Assembly (NCBI GenBank): GCA_017654935.2
Contig: CM065691.1
Location: forward strand, 33,273,597-33,337,596
Length of the DNA: 64,000 nucleotides
From: Phymorhynchus buccinoides
Lineage: Eukaryota; Mollusca; Gastropoda; Neogastropoda; Raphitomidae
Direction: 5' to 3'
Part shown: piece by piece, positions 1 to 11,295 of the stretch
Numbering within the stretch: the first letter of the stretch is position 1
Layout: each line of letters begins with the position of its first letter
Position numbers and translations under genes: made by a program
Notes under the pieces: generated by a model
Seen by the model: the letters and a program-made list of their open reading frames with translations, nothing else
The model's database searches: none
Told to the model about the DNA's origin: nothing

Positions 1-177
1 TGTCTCGTTTGGTGTGTTTTTTAGGGGGCGATGACTTAGATATGATATTGATAACACCTAACTTTTGGTTTGTTCTCACTGGGCTTATGATGTGATATCA
101 TCAAATTCAAATGTGTTACTGTTAGGTTTCCATTTAGTGATGGAATGCCTTCACACTGGGATCCCGTTACATTAATT

Positions 178-292
178 TACAAACACACACATACACACAC
201 ACACACAGCCTCTGGCTGCGACACGCTCTCCAGGTGGAAGCAACCCGAATTTCACAGAGACGCCTCTGTGACTATAAAGTACCTAATTCCTA

Positions 293-326
<34 letters not shown>
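178..326 (+). repeat. Two CA microsatellites flanking a SINE tail
   Basis: CA tracts at about 183-207 and 295-326 surround a SINE 3' fragment. The right-arm partners (GT tracts around 21298-21330 and 21418-21442) have different lengths. Confidence 0.85.
207..294 (+). mobile_element. SINE 3'-end fragment, left arm
   Basis: This carries the segment GACACGCTCTCCAGGTGG, then GCAACCCGAATTTCACAG and the short inverted repeat GAGACGCCTCTGTGAC. The same block forms the tail of the fuller tRNA-derived SINE copies near 3640, 17990 and 61033, so this is a 5'-truncated copy. Its partner is at about 21330-21420. Confidence 0.6.
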
Positions 327-327
<1 letters not shown>

Positions 328-672
328 GAAACACACAGACACTCACACAACCATACAGTAATACACATGTCATATGCATGCCTAACTCCTACTCCTAATC
401 CTACTGACAATTGATTCTTCAAAATCAGCAATATCCCCATTTGCCCGTAAGAAAGGATTATCTGTTGAAATATTAAATATTAGTTTAGAAGTAGGCTGCC
501 AAGCTTTTTTTCTTTCTATTTTTAACTTGTCTTCCTTACACTTGCAGACGAAAATGGGGTTATTATAGCGGATGACTCAGTTTTGTATAGTATGTACATT
601 TGTATACAATTTTATTTATTTAATTTACTCCATGTGTGTGGTGTGTATATGGTGTGTGTGTGTGTGTTTCAG

Positions 673-3600
673 AGAAAACCTCCTTAGAAGAGTGTACTGT
701 GCTGAAGCTAAGGTAATTTATAAATTGTGTTTAGCATTAACAATTACTTTGTGAAATAATAAGAAATTACTTGAAGTTAAAAGTAAAACTAAAACACAAG
801 CGAATGTGGAAGCCTTATCTGTTTGAGCATATTAGATCTAAAGTGAAATTTCAACAGATTTGGGATATAAATTTCTACTGATGACGTAAATCTAATTTTA
901 TACTATATTACTAGCGTATTTATTTATTCTTATGTGTGTTAAAAAAAATTAATAAACAACAGAATACATGTATATTGTGCTGGTCTCTTTGTGTGTGTCT
1001 GTGTGTGTCACTCTGTTCTGTATGTGTGAGTTACTCTCTCTGTGTGTGTGTGTTTCTCTGTATGAGTGTGTTGTGCTCTGTCTGTATACATGTGTATGTG
1101 TGTGTGTGTGTGAGAAAGAGAGAGTCTGACTGTGTGTCTATTTTTTTAAAAAGTATTCTAATTTCAAATCAAATCAAATCAAATCATCTTTATTATCTCA
1201 TAACAGAGAAATTGCAGCCAGGTGCACATAAGAAAAACAACAATAAACACATTTATCAACAACAATTGAAGAATATAAACTAATAACTAATAACACTGCA
1301 ATATTGTAATTAACAAACTATCTAGTACACTGTGACTGTGTATTGATCACTGTATCATGATTTATATAAACTTACATTTTTCTGTACTGTATATTTTTCA
1401 TATTTTGGTGACGTCATGCCCTTGTCACTAATGTCAGTCCTTGACGAAGTGTGCCTTAGACGAAAATTCGGAAAACAGCTTGGTTTTCTTGTTTGTCCCC
1501 CCCCCCCTGTGATCATATATATGTATATTTTATATTATAAACAGGTAAAGGTTTATGTGCATGGGTTCAATTTTAAAGTGTGAGAACATTTTATAGAAGT
1601 TATTCATGGTTAACTTTATAAAGACAGTCATATAAGTTTTCATCTTTCAGAAATATGGAGAGGAGAAAATATCTTTAACAGAAAAGCCTCGGAGAGTGAC
1701 TGTTTTCCTCAATCCTGCTGCTCATGGAGGGTAAGATGCTCCAGTCAGGTACACCTTCTGTGTACCAAACTGGCAGTTTGTTTGCTTCTTTTGTAATGCT
1801 CATATGGTTGCAGGAACCATACTACATTACTATACTAGGAAAAGTAAAAAAGTATACAAAAGGTACCAGACTTAGAGTTAGAAAGTCAAACAACTTACAC
1901 CACATTAACTGGAGTGAGATATTTCGAGGGGCCCCGCCATGGACTGATGATAATGACGTCAAATTAGTATGAGGTCATTACTTTGATTACATCACTTGGT
2001 AACTTAATGGGCAAAAAAGGCTCAGATTATATTAACTATAAGTATAACAAAAATATGATTTGTTCGTTGTTCAGAACTTGTTTATTATTAGTAATGAAAA
2101 GTTAGCTTCAGACAATAGTATTACTGTAACTGATCAGGATATAGAATTTTATACTCATAATCGTAACATTATTAAGGATTTCATTAATTAAAAAAGAAAA
2201 AGCTTTTATTCAAAGTTTGTCTGCAGCTTTTTGTCCATTGTTTTGTTATTGCCAACAATGACCTTCCCTGTGCTACTGCTAATGGGTGTGCAGGAAATCC
2301 CGTAAGTTGTTTGAGAAGAATGCGGCACCAATTCTGAATCTGGCTGGACTGGAAGTGAATGTGATCAAAGTAAGTTCAAGCTGTTTGTCTTAAGTCAAAA
2401 GACGAGTCAGCCTTAAATTAATGTTTATGTGTAATAAATAATCATTGTGCGTTTCTTTCTATTCCAAAGTCTTTTCGAATAGAGATAAATCAACTTTAAT
2501 TAAAGTGCAGAATTTTAGGCCTTATTTCATTGCATCGCCATGTTGCCACTGTTAAGAGTAGATGCCCCCTGAATATGACGTCACAGACTCAGTTTACCTA
2601 CTACATGTGACTAGTGCTTGGGCAGTAAGCCTAAAGGTATAATACTTTTTAATATGTATAGTGACTAAGTGTGTGTGTGTGTGAATCATATCAGAGAGAT
2701 TAACATTTAGGGAAAAATACAGGTTTTAATGTGAACAAAAATTTCATTTTTGACCCCCATAACTGACAAAAATAATTAGTCCTGAAAAACTATTGTCAAT
2801 TTTCTGACACTTTGCAGGAATAATGTTTAATATACCCTTTTCATATAAAACAAACAATAAAAGTATGTCCTTGTTTTTGAAATAAAGACGAAATACTTAC
2901 CACACCCCACTCATCTAATATCAAGATTTTGACCATTATCAGAGACTGAAATCATCACAAGTCCCTTACAAGTAATGACAATTGCCTGAAACTTTGCAGG
3001 AATAATGTTTAATATATCTTTTTTTCATATAAAACAAACAATCAAGGCATATCGCCCTGCTTGCTTTGAAATAAAGAGGAAATACCCCACCCCCATCTAA
3101 AATCAACAGAGAGCACTAAAGATAGATCATAGGCCCCAGATCATAAGTGGGTCACTGAGGCCTTGCTTGACGTCATTTTGTTTACGTCTTTGTCTATTGT
3201 GTCATTGAAGAAGTTTATTCGACGTCATCCTTGGTGAAGTGCTGTGATCGGCACGAAATATCCAACTACAAGCAACTTGTTCGTTTGTTTTGTTCTTGTG
3301 GGCGTGAAAGTAGTATGTTAGTTGAGCTGTAGTATCTTTTTTTTTAGATTATTTTACAATTAAAAATTGTGACATACAGTAAGCATACTGCTCCATGAGA
3401 TGCGCAGAAACATGTGCAAAGAGAAGTAGTCAACCTTACTTGTAATTGTTTTGTTCAGACAGAGTATGAGGGACAAGTGAAGAAGTTCATCAGCGTGTTG
3501 GAAGAGGAAGAGACAGACGCCATCATTGTGGCTGGAGGGGATGGTACACTGTTGGAGGTGAGTTGTCCCCTGAGCGCAATTTTTACCTCTGCTGGTAAGT

Positions 3601-6600
3601 TAAGTTTTTAATATTTGTTCATATTGGTATTTAGTACTTAATAGTCACAGAGGCATCTCTGTGAAATTCGGGTTGCTCCCACCTAGGAGAGCGTGTCGCA
3701 CAGCAAGAGGCCCCTTTTTTGCATGCAGTTTTTGTCATTGACTGATGAAGGAAAGGGGTGGGGTGGGGTTAAATTTTGACCAAATAACAACTTTTTCGTT
3801 GCCACTGGGTTTAACATGTGCTTAGTGCATGGTTTATCTTGGTTATCTGAAAGCCTAGTGCAGAGTGAGAGGAAAAATCCCCTGTAACCAGGTTCGAACT
3901 CGGGTTTATCGTGCACGAGGCGAACGCGTTATCTCTGCACCGCTCTACACCTATTCTGGAATTATTAGAAAATAATTGAATAAATAAATACATATGTCTG
4001 TATACTGAGAGCGAGTGAGAGACAGAAAAGAGAGAGAGAATACTTTGTGTGTGTGAGTGCGTACATTATGGACATAGCAGAGAAAAGTTGGGATGCAGAA
4101 AGAAAAGGTATGTATGTTTTTCATTGTGACATGATGATGCTTGCTTTATCATATGTGATTTTGATATTTTGTCCCTTTGCTCATCAATAGTTCAATATCC
4201 CCTTGTTGATTTTTGTGTAGAGTTAGAATGTCACCCACAGACCATTCCAAATCAATTAAATGTTAAGAGTTAATGATTTGGTTCATGTTGAGAAAATTAC
4301 TCTGCCTCAGAATTCTTTACATTTCTTTAAAAAACATGAACTAATGAAGACAATGTAAACAGAACTTTTAATTGTAAACATAGTTTGTAAGTGTCTGCAA
4401 TGAGCCTGTAGCATAAAATTAACTATTGTTAATGCAGACATGATATAAGACTATATTTTGCTTTGTTTTGCATGCTTGTGATTCAATTTTGGAATGTGCT
4501 TCTCTTTTTTTTCTTTTTCCAGACTGTAACAGGAATTATGCGCAAAGATGACAAGGTAAGGAAATATTAATTGATGTGCTGAACAGAAGTTTATACGTGT
4601 TTGTGAGATCAATATCCAATAAGAAGCACCTTCCGATATGGCTGAAGCTTTTTTCTTTAGATGTCTTTCACTGTAACATGCTGATAAGAACATTTTTTAA
4701 CTAGTTCATTTATAGCTAAGTGAAGCTATAGAAAAGCTTTTTGATACATAATTTGCTTTTTGTAAACTTCTATAGAGTTAGTGTGTATATTTGTAAATTT
4801 GATGCGCTTGTCTTGTCTACTGTGACAATTGAAATCCATCCCATACTAAATTCATTCCATACATTTTTGGAGACTGCTCGATTGTGAAGAGGGGAAGTAT
4901 TGTTGTGTTTTTTATGTTGTTTGAAAAAGACATTTTTGTTGAAATATTACATGTTCTGTTTTGTCTCGTTAATAAAATAATGTCACTTTGCACTTGTTGT
5001 GTATTTTGTTTGTGTGGTACTTTGGTCAGTGACGTTACAGTCTGTTTCAGGTTTTTTCATCCCATACTAAGCCAAGTTTTACAATACTTTCAAATATTTT
5101 ACCATTCTGTACCATGCTCTGGAGAATCAAACCAAAACCGTGCATACTATATTAAATAATATTCAGTCATGTCAAACTACGTATCATGCTCCCTATCATA
5201 CTGTTTATTTTTTATAAAGAACATTTTTTAGCGCTTATTCTTAGAGCCCTAAGCGCTTTACAATTTCACTAAAACATCTATTAATTAAAACAAACCTTCA
5301 CACACATGCTCAGACATAGGCCTACTGCCAGCACTCCTCCCGTCCCCTCCCTATCCTCATATTTTCGCATGTACTCACTCAACTATTCACCTAACTATTG
5401 CTACAGCAAACCTTACGTACATACAACATAGTATAATACAACACGCAAACCTTTCTTTCTATATTCTACAACAATGATGCTCTTTCCACGCTGTTCCATG
5501 CTCTTTCTTAGCATCTCACACTATAGCATGAAATACCAGGCTTCGTTTGAATTATATATAGAGAGTTGTATACAATATTATATTAAAAAAACAAAAACAT
5601 GGTGATCAATATTTGTTGTCATTGCTTGACAGAAGTTTCACAAGATTCCCGTGGGTGTGATACCTCTGGGTAACACCAACACATTTGCTCGTCTCTTGTA
5701 TGGAGTGGATAAGGACTCTGTGAGGTAATGTAGAGATAGGTTTACGGTGTGTGTGTGTCTGGATTGTAGGGGCATATAGAAAGGCAATTTATATATGGGT
5801 GTTGTATGGCGTGTGTGTAGTTACACTGTAGTTAAGACAAGTATTATTTATCTATATTCTGTGTGTGCTGTATGGTGTTTGAGTGTGTGTGTGTGTCACT
5901 GTGTCTGTATGTATGTGTGCGTGAGTTTGCGTAGTTTGAATAGACATGGTAAACATGGTTACACATTTTGAAGCATTTTATTTTTGGCAATGAAAATTTG
6001 GGCTTTTTTGTGTGTGCTAAAACGTCTAATAAAATACACACGAGTAAGTGCTGTTCGATTTTCATTATTAGTTTGATTTTGGTTTCTAAGAAACCTTGTG
6101 CAATTTATAAGCTTTTAAATCTTGTGGTTTTTGTTGTTGTTTTTTGCAAATGATTGGCTTAACCCTTTCACCGCCAGCCATTTTTCAGCCAAAAAATATA
6201 ATTAAACTTAAGTGGGTAGAGAAAATATCAAATAAAAATCTGCAATAAAAATTTTTACAAAAATAATTTAAAAAAAAAAATAAATAAAAAAAAAAAAAAT
6301 TTTAAAAAAAAAATAAAAAAAATTTGAATCAATATCTGTGAAATATATAACATTAGGCCTATTCTTATCACCTAAAATTAAGAAAAATAGTGTCTTTGCA
6401 TAACAGGCCCTGATTTGATTGATGCCTTTTTTAGTGACATGGATGTTAAACCATTGTGGTGCTAAAATGCGACATTGAGGTGAAAGGGTTAAGCTCCTGC
6501 AATCTAACTGATTCCCATGTATAGTGAAATTCATTACTGTTTCTGCAGAATGATGTCGGATGCGGCAATGGCGGTGGTGAAGAATGTGACAAAGAAAATC

Positions 6601-9600
6601 GATGTTCTAAAAGTGGATGTGAGTACTGGAATCAGAAACTATAATCATAGATCAGTATGAATGACTCACGTTATGTTGAAAAAAAAAGAAGCAGATTGAA
6701 AGGGATGATTGAATGCTTCAAACCTTGCACAATATCTAAACAGTACCAAGTTGTAATACTTCACTTAATGTTCTGTTGTTACTTTTTTTTTAAAAGTCCT
6801 TAATTAAACAAGGTGAATTCGCACACACATGCGTGCGTGCATACACGCATGCGCATGCGCACACATATACCCTTGTGTGTGCACACACACCTATGCACTC
6901 AAACGCACACACACACACATGCACACTAAAAATAGCTGTGCATGCCTCTGGTTAAACAAATTGAGAATCCTTTCTTAATTATAACTTGTGTAGCTCCAAA
7001 ACAGGCAAAAGGAAAGGAAAGTTTTAAAAAAAAAGAAAAAAGAGAGACATTGTAAGAAAGTTTTCTTCTTCTTCTTCATCTTCTTCGTTCGCTTAGACAG
7101 TTTACTGTCATATGAGCGTAGATGCGTCATGCTGTTAGGCCCAGCATGTCCGACTTTGGCTGAAGAAATGTTTGTAAGAATTTATAGAATAAAAGGTAGG
7201 AGAATGGACCAGTAAGGCAGAAAGATAGTAGATAGACAGTAAGCAAAGGATAAAGGCAGAGTCAAAGAGATTGACAGATTAGAGGAAGTTACAAGCACAG
7301 AACTTCCAGAAGGTGGGGGAACCATTTGTACTAAAGACCCCCCCTCCCGTATCCCCACAGGGGGGTTGGAAGAAAGATTGTCATATTATAATTTTGAAAA
7401 GTTTTGTATGTGAATTACGTTTAGTATTGGTTTAGGTCATACGTTCATAAGTGTGTGAAAATGTATGTAGGTGTGTATGTGTGCTTGCGTGTGTATATTT
7501 TTTTCATTGTTTTTGTTTTTGACAGGGTGGAGAAGGAAAAACAACATATGCATTGTGTGGGATGGAGATCGGAGCTTACAGAGATGCAGAGGAACGAAAA
7601 TCTAAGTTAGTGTCTGTTGTGTATGAATGGGTAGAACTTGAACTCTGTATGTTGCATGCTTGTTTGTAAGATAGAATGTGAACACTTCAGGATGAAATAA
7701 GTAGCTCTTTTTGTTTCAAAATGACAATGTTCATTGTGCAATTTTTACTTGAAGGGTGATGGAGCAGCCTGTATCATCCTTAAAAACTTGAAGATTTTGT
7801 AGACCAGTGCTTGTTGTGGTAAACTTTCATAGCAAATGAAGAAGTGTTTATCATGTATTTTCTTCTTAAAGAATGTTCTGAATGAAAAAAAGTGAACTAC
7901 ATAAGGGACCACAAATTCTTGTTCTGGTATCTTTTAATATTTCCAACCCTTCCCTTTACTTAATATTAAAACCTGAAAATACATTTATAATTTTCAAATC
8001 TGCAAATACTCAGATAACCTGAAGATGTATTTTCAAAGTTCACTCATTCATACAGGTACTGGTATTTTGGACCCCTGAAATCGCGGTGGACATACGTCCG
8101 CACAGCGTTGAAGACTTGGCCTCCTGTGGTGAAGTCCACAATCTCTTACGTGGAGGCCACCCCTGACAACATGAAGCACGCTGCAGAGGAGGAGGAACTG
8201 CCCAGAAAGGCGTCCTGGAGCTTCTGGAATTTCTTGACTGGCCGCAGGAAAACGCAGCAAGGTAAACTTAGACTTTGTTTGTTATTTTACTTTAGTTTCA
8301 TGTATTTTACATATTTACAGTCAAACCTTGTTGTTTGTTTATTATGTACTTTATACATTTACAGTAGAATCTCGGTATTGCGACCACCCAACTGACTGGT
8401 CAAAACTGTACGTAATTGCGAGGTGGTCGTTATGCTGGAAACACTTTTTGTAATAGATAAGTTAGAAGAGGCTGAATAAAACTCACGATTACCAGGGTGT
8501 CCACAAAACCGGGATGCCCGTTAGGCAGAGTTCGACTATATTTATTATTTATGTATTGCTCAAGACAGTTTCGGCTCTCTTTCACTTGTCTTCACTTATA
8601 AAGTTCATGAAGAAATTTGTTCAGAAAGATATATCATGAATGTGTGTAAATGTATGAACTGTAAGCTCAATTGTTTTCAAATTGTAAAAACAAGTAAAGC
8701 GATCAAGCTGAACAAAACTCTTTTATTATATTTAGTTTTTTGGTTTTTTTAAAGAAGAAAAAGAAGTAAAATCTCAGATTAAAAAAGAAACCTTGTGGTT
8801 GATGTGGCATCGTGTGTTTCAAGTAGCATCTGCTGCATTCAGTAAGGATATCTAGCGTTATATTAAGTTTGGTCTGATTTGCGTTTTGCTACCCATGACG
8901 TTGGCTGATGGGTCGCACTCATGATTTTGGTATGCGCTTGCATGTAAAGTAGCCTTTGGGTAAGAATGTCCTTTCTCTGTGTGTACCTGTGCGTGTGCAT
9001 GTGCGCACACACGCATGTGTGAAGTATCAGATTTGTATTTATATATCTATTTCTGATTGTTTTGTGTTTATTACTATTGTTAGTGTTGTTGTCTAAAGTT
9101 AACTTTGTAAGCGTTCTGAGCTCTTTGGAGAAAGAGCGCAACAAATATCCATTATTAGTAGTAGTATTATATATATGTGTAGTGAGAAATTCATATTCCA
9201 CCTTTTCCTGTTGCTTTAAATAATAAAAGAAATCAATCGTCAACCTTGGCTGTTATGACTCCCATTTTGTATAATGTCAGTGAGTGGTCCACTTTCTGTA
9301 AGTGAAGTTAATCTTGACCTTCTTGTGTTTTGATCTTATCAGCACAGACGAACAGGAATGAAAGGGAGGAGAAGGAGGAGGAGGAGGAAAAGCGAGTGGT
9401 GCAGGAAGTGTCCACTGTAGAACTGGCCCTCATGTCCACAAACATGACAACTGGACAGGTCAGTTTTCGGCAAATCTCTACTTCAGACACCCTCCCTCTT
9501 GTTTACGGCTCTCAATCTCAAAGTCTGGTTCTTCCATTTTCAGGAGAATAGAACTAGGCTGATCCTAATCCTATCCCTTTTGCGAGAACGTCAGAATGTT

Positions 9601-10417
9601 GCTTGTCAGTTAAAGTTTTTAATCAAAATAATTGATGGGAGATGCCTTAAACTATAAGTTAGTCCAGTTTCCCTCTGGGTTGTTTCGTGCTTTCTTTGGT
9701 TTAACAACGTCTTTGAAAATATGTTTAGTGAAGAAACTGATAGTCCCAAATTCAATTTTTTTTAAAAAGCAACTTTTTGAGAAAAAAATCCTGTTTGAAG
9801 AAATTTAATTAAAGAAAGTAAATTTTCTCCAAATTTACTAAATTCCTCCGAAGTCGGAGTGTGGTTGCCCCACGTGGCGGGGTAATCAAAAACGGTCACA
9901 CACGTAATGTTCTCATCCCTAGCTGGTGCATTTGTACCATAGTGTTCAAGTGCTTTGGCTGTTGGGATGATCCCTGGAGTCTTTTAGCCAGGGTAAGACA
10001 ACAACAGCAACACTAAAAGTAGTACTCTTTTATTTCCTGTCCATAAATCTACTTCCAGAACAAAAAGATTATTAAAAATGTGATGCGGTGCGCGTGCGTG
10101 AATATAAGTCACTAAAAAGGAATTAATATCACTTAGTAATTAAGGAATTACACATTCAGTTTAACACTTCCTTTTTGCTACAAGACTAGAGATTTTGCTA
10201 TCAAGCAAATTTGCATGCTTGCAAATTTATGCATCATGTTTCAGTTTACATATACATGTAAGCTGAAACATTTCAGTATGTTGAATAACAAGGATAGTCT
10301 ATGAAGTGAAGGTCACCACTTTCCTTTGGCTTGCTTTATCCAGGACCAAGCACTGCCAGGGATTCACTTTGAATTGGGGCCTGCTGAGCCAACAAAGACG
10401 GAACTCATTTACGAAGG
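673..10417 (+). CDS. AGK: Acylglycerol kinase, mitochondrial; left-arm copy, 11 exons, both ends missing
   Basis: AGK phosphorylates mono- and diacylglycerol and is also a subunit of the animal TIM22 inner-membrane import complex (family knowledge). Exons with AG/GT borders and consistent phases: 673-712, 1651-1730, 2294-2369, 3459-3557, 4523-4555, 5633-5724, 6549-6618, 7526-7605, 8056-8261, 9343-9458, 10344-10417. Together they encode about 322 residues, against about 420 in vertebrate AGK. Seen in order: ENLLRR near the N-terminal side, VTVFLNPAAHGG, LFEKNAAPILNLAG, the nucleotide-binding loop VAGGDGTLLE of the diacylglycerol kinase catalytic fold (about residues 89-98), IPLGNTNTFAR, then KYWYFGPLKSRW. 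The first coding exon should lie before base 1. The last exon (about 50 residues) is absent because the sequence folds back after 10417. No start or stop codon is visible. Confidence 0.93.
1150..1235 (-). mobile_element. Retroposon 3' tail with (GATTT)n, left arm
   Basis: On the minus strand this reads as an untranslated tail with GAGATAATAAAGATG followed by several GATTT units, like the 3' end of a LINE or SINE family with a microsatellite-type tail. The arm partner is at 20395-20462 and a related sequence is at 42240-42300. Confidence 0.5.
3634..3957 (-). mobile_element. tRNA-derived SINE, left arm, in an AGK intron
   Basis: Read on the minus strand, the head has an A-box-like stretch (TAGAGCGGTGCAGAG) and a B box (GAGTTCGAACCTGG) at the spacing of a tRNA promoter. 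A middle part and the conserved tail GCAACCCGAATTTCACAG follow. The mirror copy is at 17684-17995 and an independent copy at 61033-61398. The acceptor stem does not close as in a true tRNA, so this is a retroposon and not a tRNA gene. Confidence 0.75.
5226..5282 (+). repeat. AAGCGC-hairpin dispersed repeat, left arm
   Basis: A self-complementary stretch with AGCGCTTATTCTTAG and CCTAAGCGCTTTAC. Its arm partner is at about 16344-16400. It resembles the repeat tails flanking the palindrome hinge. Confidence 0.55.
6163..6488. mobile_element. piggyBac-like MITE with TTAA target, left arm
   Basis: TTAA at 6159-6162 and 6489-6492 flank an element whose ends are CCCTTTCACCGCC and AGGTGAAAGGG. A TTAA duplication plus CCC-starting inverted ends is the piggyBac signature (family knowledge). 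It contains no coding sequence. An internal A-rich stretch of about 100 bases (6215-6335) is unique to this copy. Confidence 0.7.
8360..8535. mobile_element. Possible MITE remnant in an AGK intron (mirrored at 13192-13366)
   Basis: The stretch begins ACAGTAGAATCTCGGTAT and contains GGTGGTCGTTATGCTGG and CGGGATGCCCGTTAGGCAGAG. ACAGTAGAACCTC-like ends occur again near 60345 and 63740, suggesting one dispersed family. I could not define both ends. Confidence 0.35.
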
Positions 10418-10759
10418 GTAAGGCTCCGTGAGAAGATGAAAGGGAACTTTTTTGTTTGGATGCTTTTTTTTATATTTCTGCTTCTAATACCTGCAAACAC
10501 TTATCAACACATACGAGTTTGCAGGTTGTCAGTAGGATTTTATATCATTATAAGTTGGGATGACTTATACATGAGTATTCTTCAGTTCTTTTAATAAAAT
10601 AGTGAATGTGTGTGTGTGCATTAGTTTCTATGTTTCTAAGAACTGCAATAAATTTTAAAATTGATACCAATTAATTTTGCTAAATTATAATGGGGCAAGA
10701 TATCATGTTTGCTGATCATGTTACTGATATCTGTTTCATGTTGTTATTCTATTTTGTTA

Positions 10760-10957
10760 TGTGTAAAGCGCCCTGTAGCCTACTTCGTAGGATGGGCGCT
10801 ATATACATTTTCCCCATCATTAATTCATGTAATAATAATAAAAAATAAATAAAATAAAAAATAAAATAAAAAATAATAATAATAATAATAATAATGGGGA
10901 AAATTTATGTAGCGCCCATCCTACTATGTTGTAGGCTACAGGGCGCTTTACATATAA
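10760..10957. repeat. Two tail-to-tail copies of a dispersed GCGC-hairpin repeat at the hinge
   Basis: The left copy (10765-10812) contains GCGCCCTGTAGCC, a short stem, GGATGGGCGCTATATA and TTTTCCCC. The right copy (10894-10957) is its inverse. This sequence type, ending in a GCGCTATATA-like tail followed by an A/T-rich run, is common as the 3' end of invertebrate SINE or MITE families (family knowledge). The copies differ slightly, for example TTCGTAG against ATGTTGTAG. Confidence 0.7.
10813..10893. repeat. AT-rich hinge of the palindrome
   Basis: About 80 bases of A/T-only sequence made of AAT and AAAAT units separate the two arms. It behaves as the unpaired loop. Immediately outside it on both sides lies the same GCGC-hairpin repeat, in opposite orientations. 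Confidence 0.9.
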
Positions 10958-11295
10958 CAAAATAGAATAACAACATGAAACAGATATCAGTAACATGGTC
11001 AGCAACATGATATCTTGCCCCATTATAATTTAGCAAAATTAATTGGTATCAATTTTAAAATTTATTGCAGTTCTTAGAAACATAGAAACTAATGCACACA
11101 CACACATTCACTATTTTATTAAAAGAACTGAAGAATACTCATGTATAAGTCATCCCAACTTATAATGATATAAAATCCTACTGACAACCTGCAAACTCGT
11201 ATGTGTTGATAAGTGTTTGCAGGTATTAGAAGCAGAAATATAAAAAAAAGCATCCAAACAAAAAAGTTCCCTTTCATCTTCTCACGGAGCCTTAC

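Noticed and set aside
541..585. Possible upstream AGK exon after the CTTGCAG at about 541-547
   Set aside because: No frame gives an AGK-like N-terminus and no donor site follows in frame.
3840..3957. A possible tRNA gene (A and B boxes present)
   Set aside because: No closed acceptor stem or plausible anticodon loop, and three copies share a non-tRNA tail, so it is a tRNA-derived SINE.
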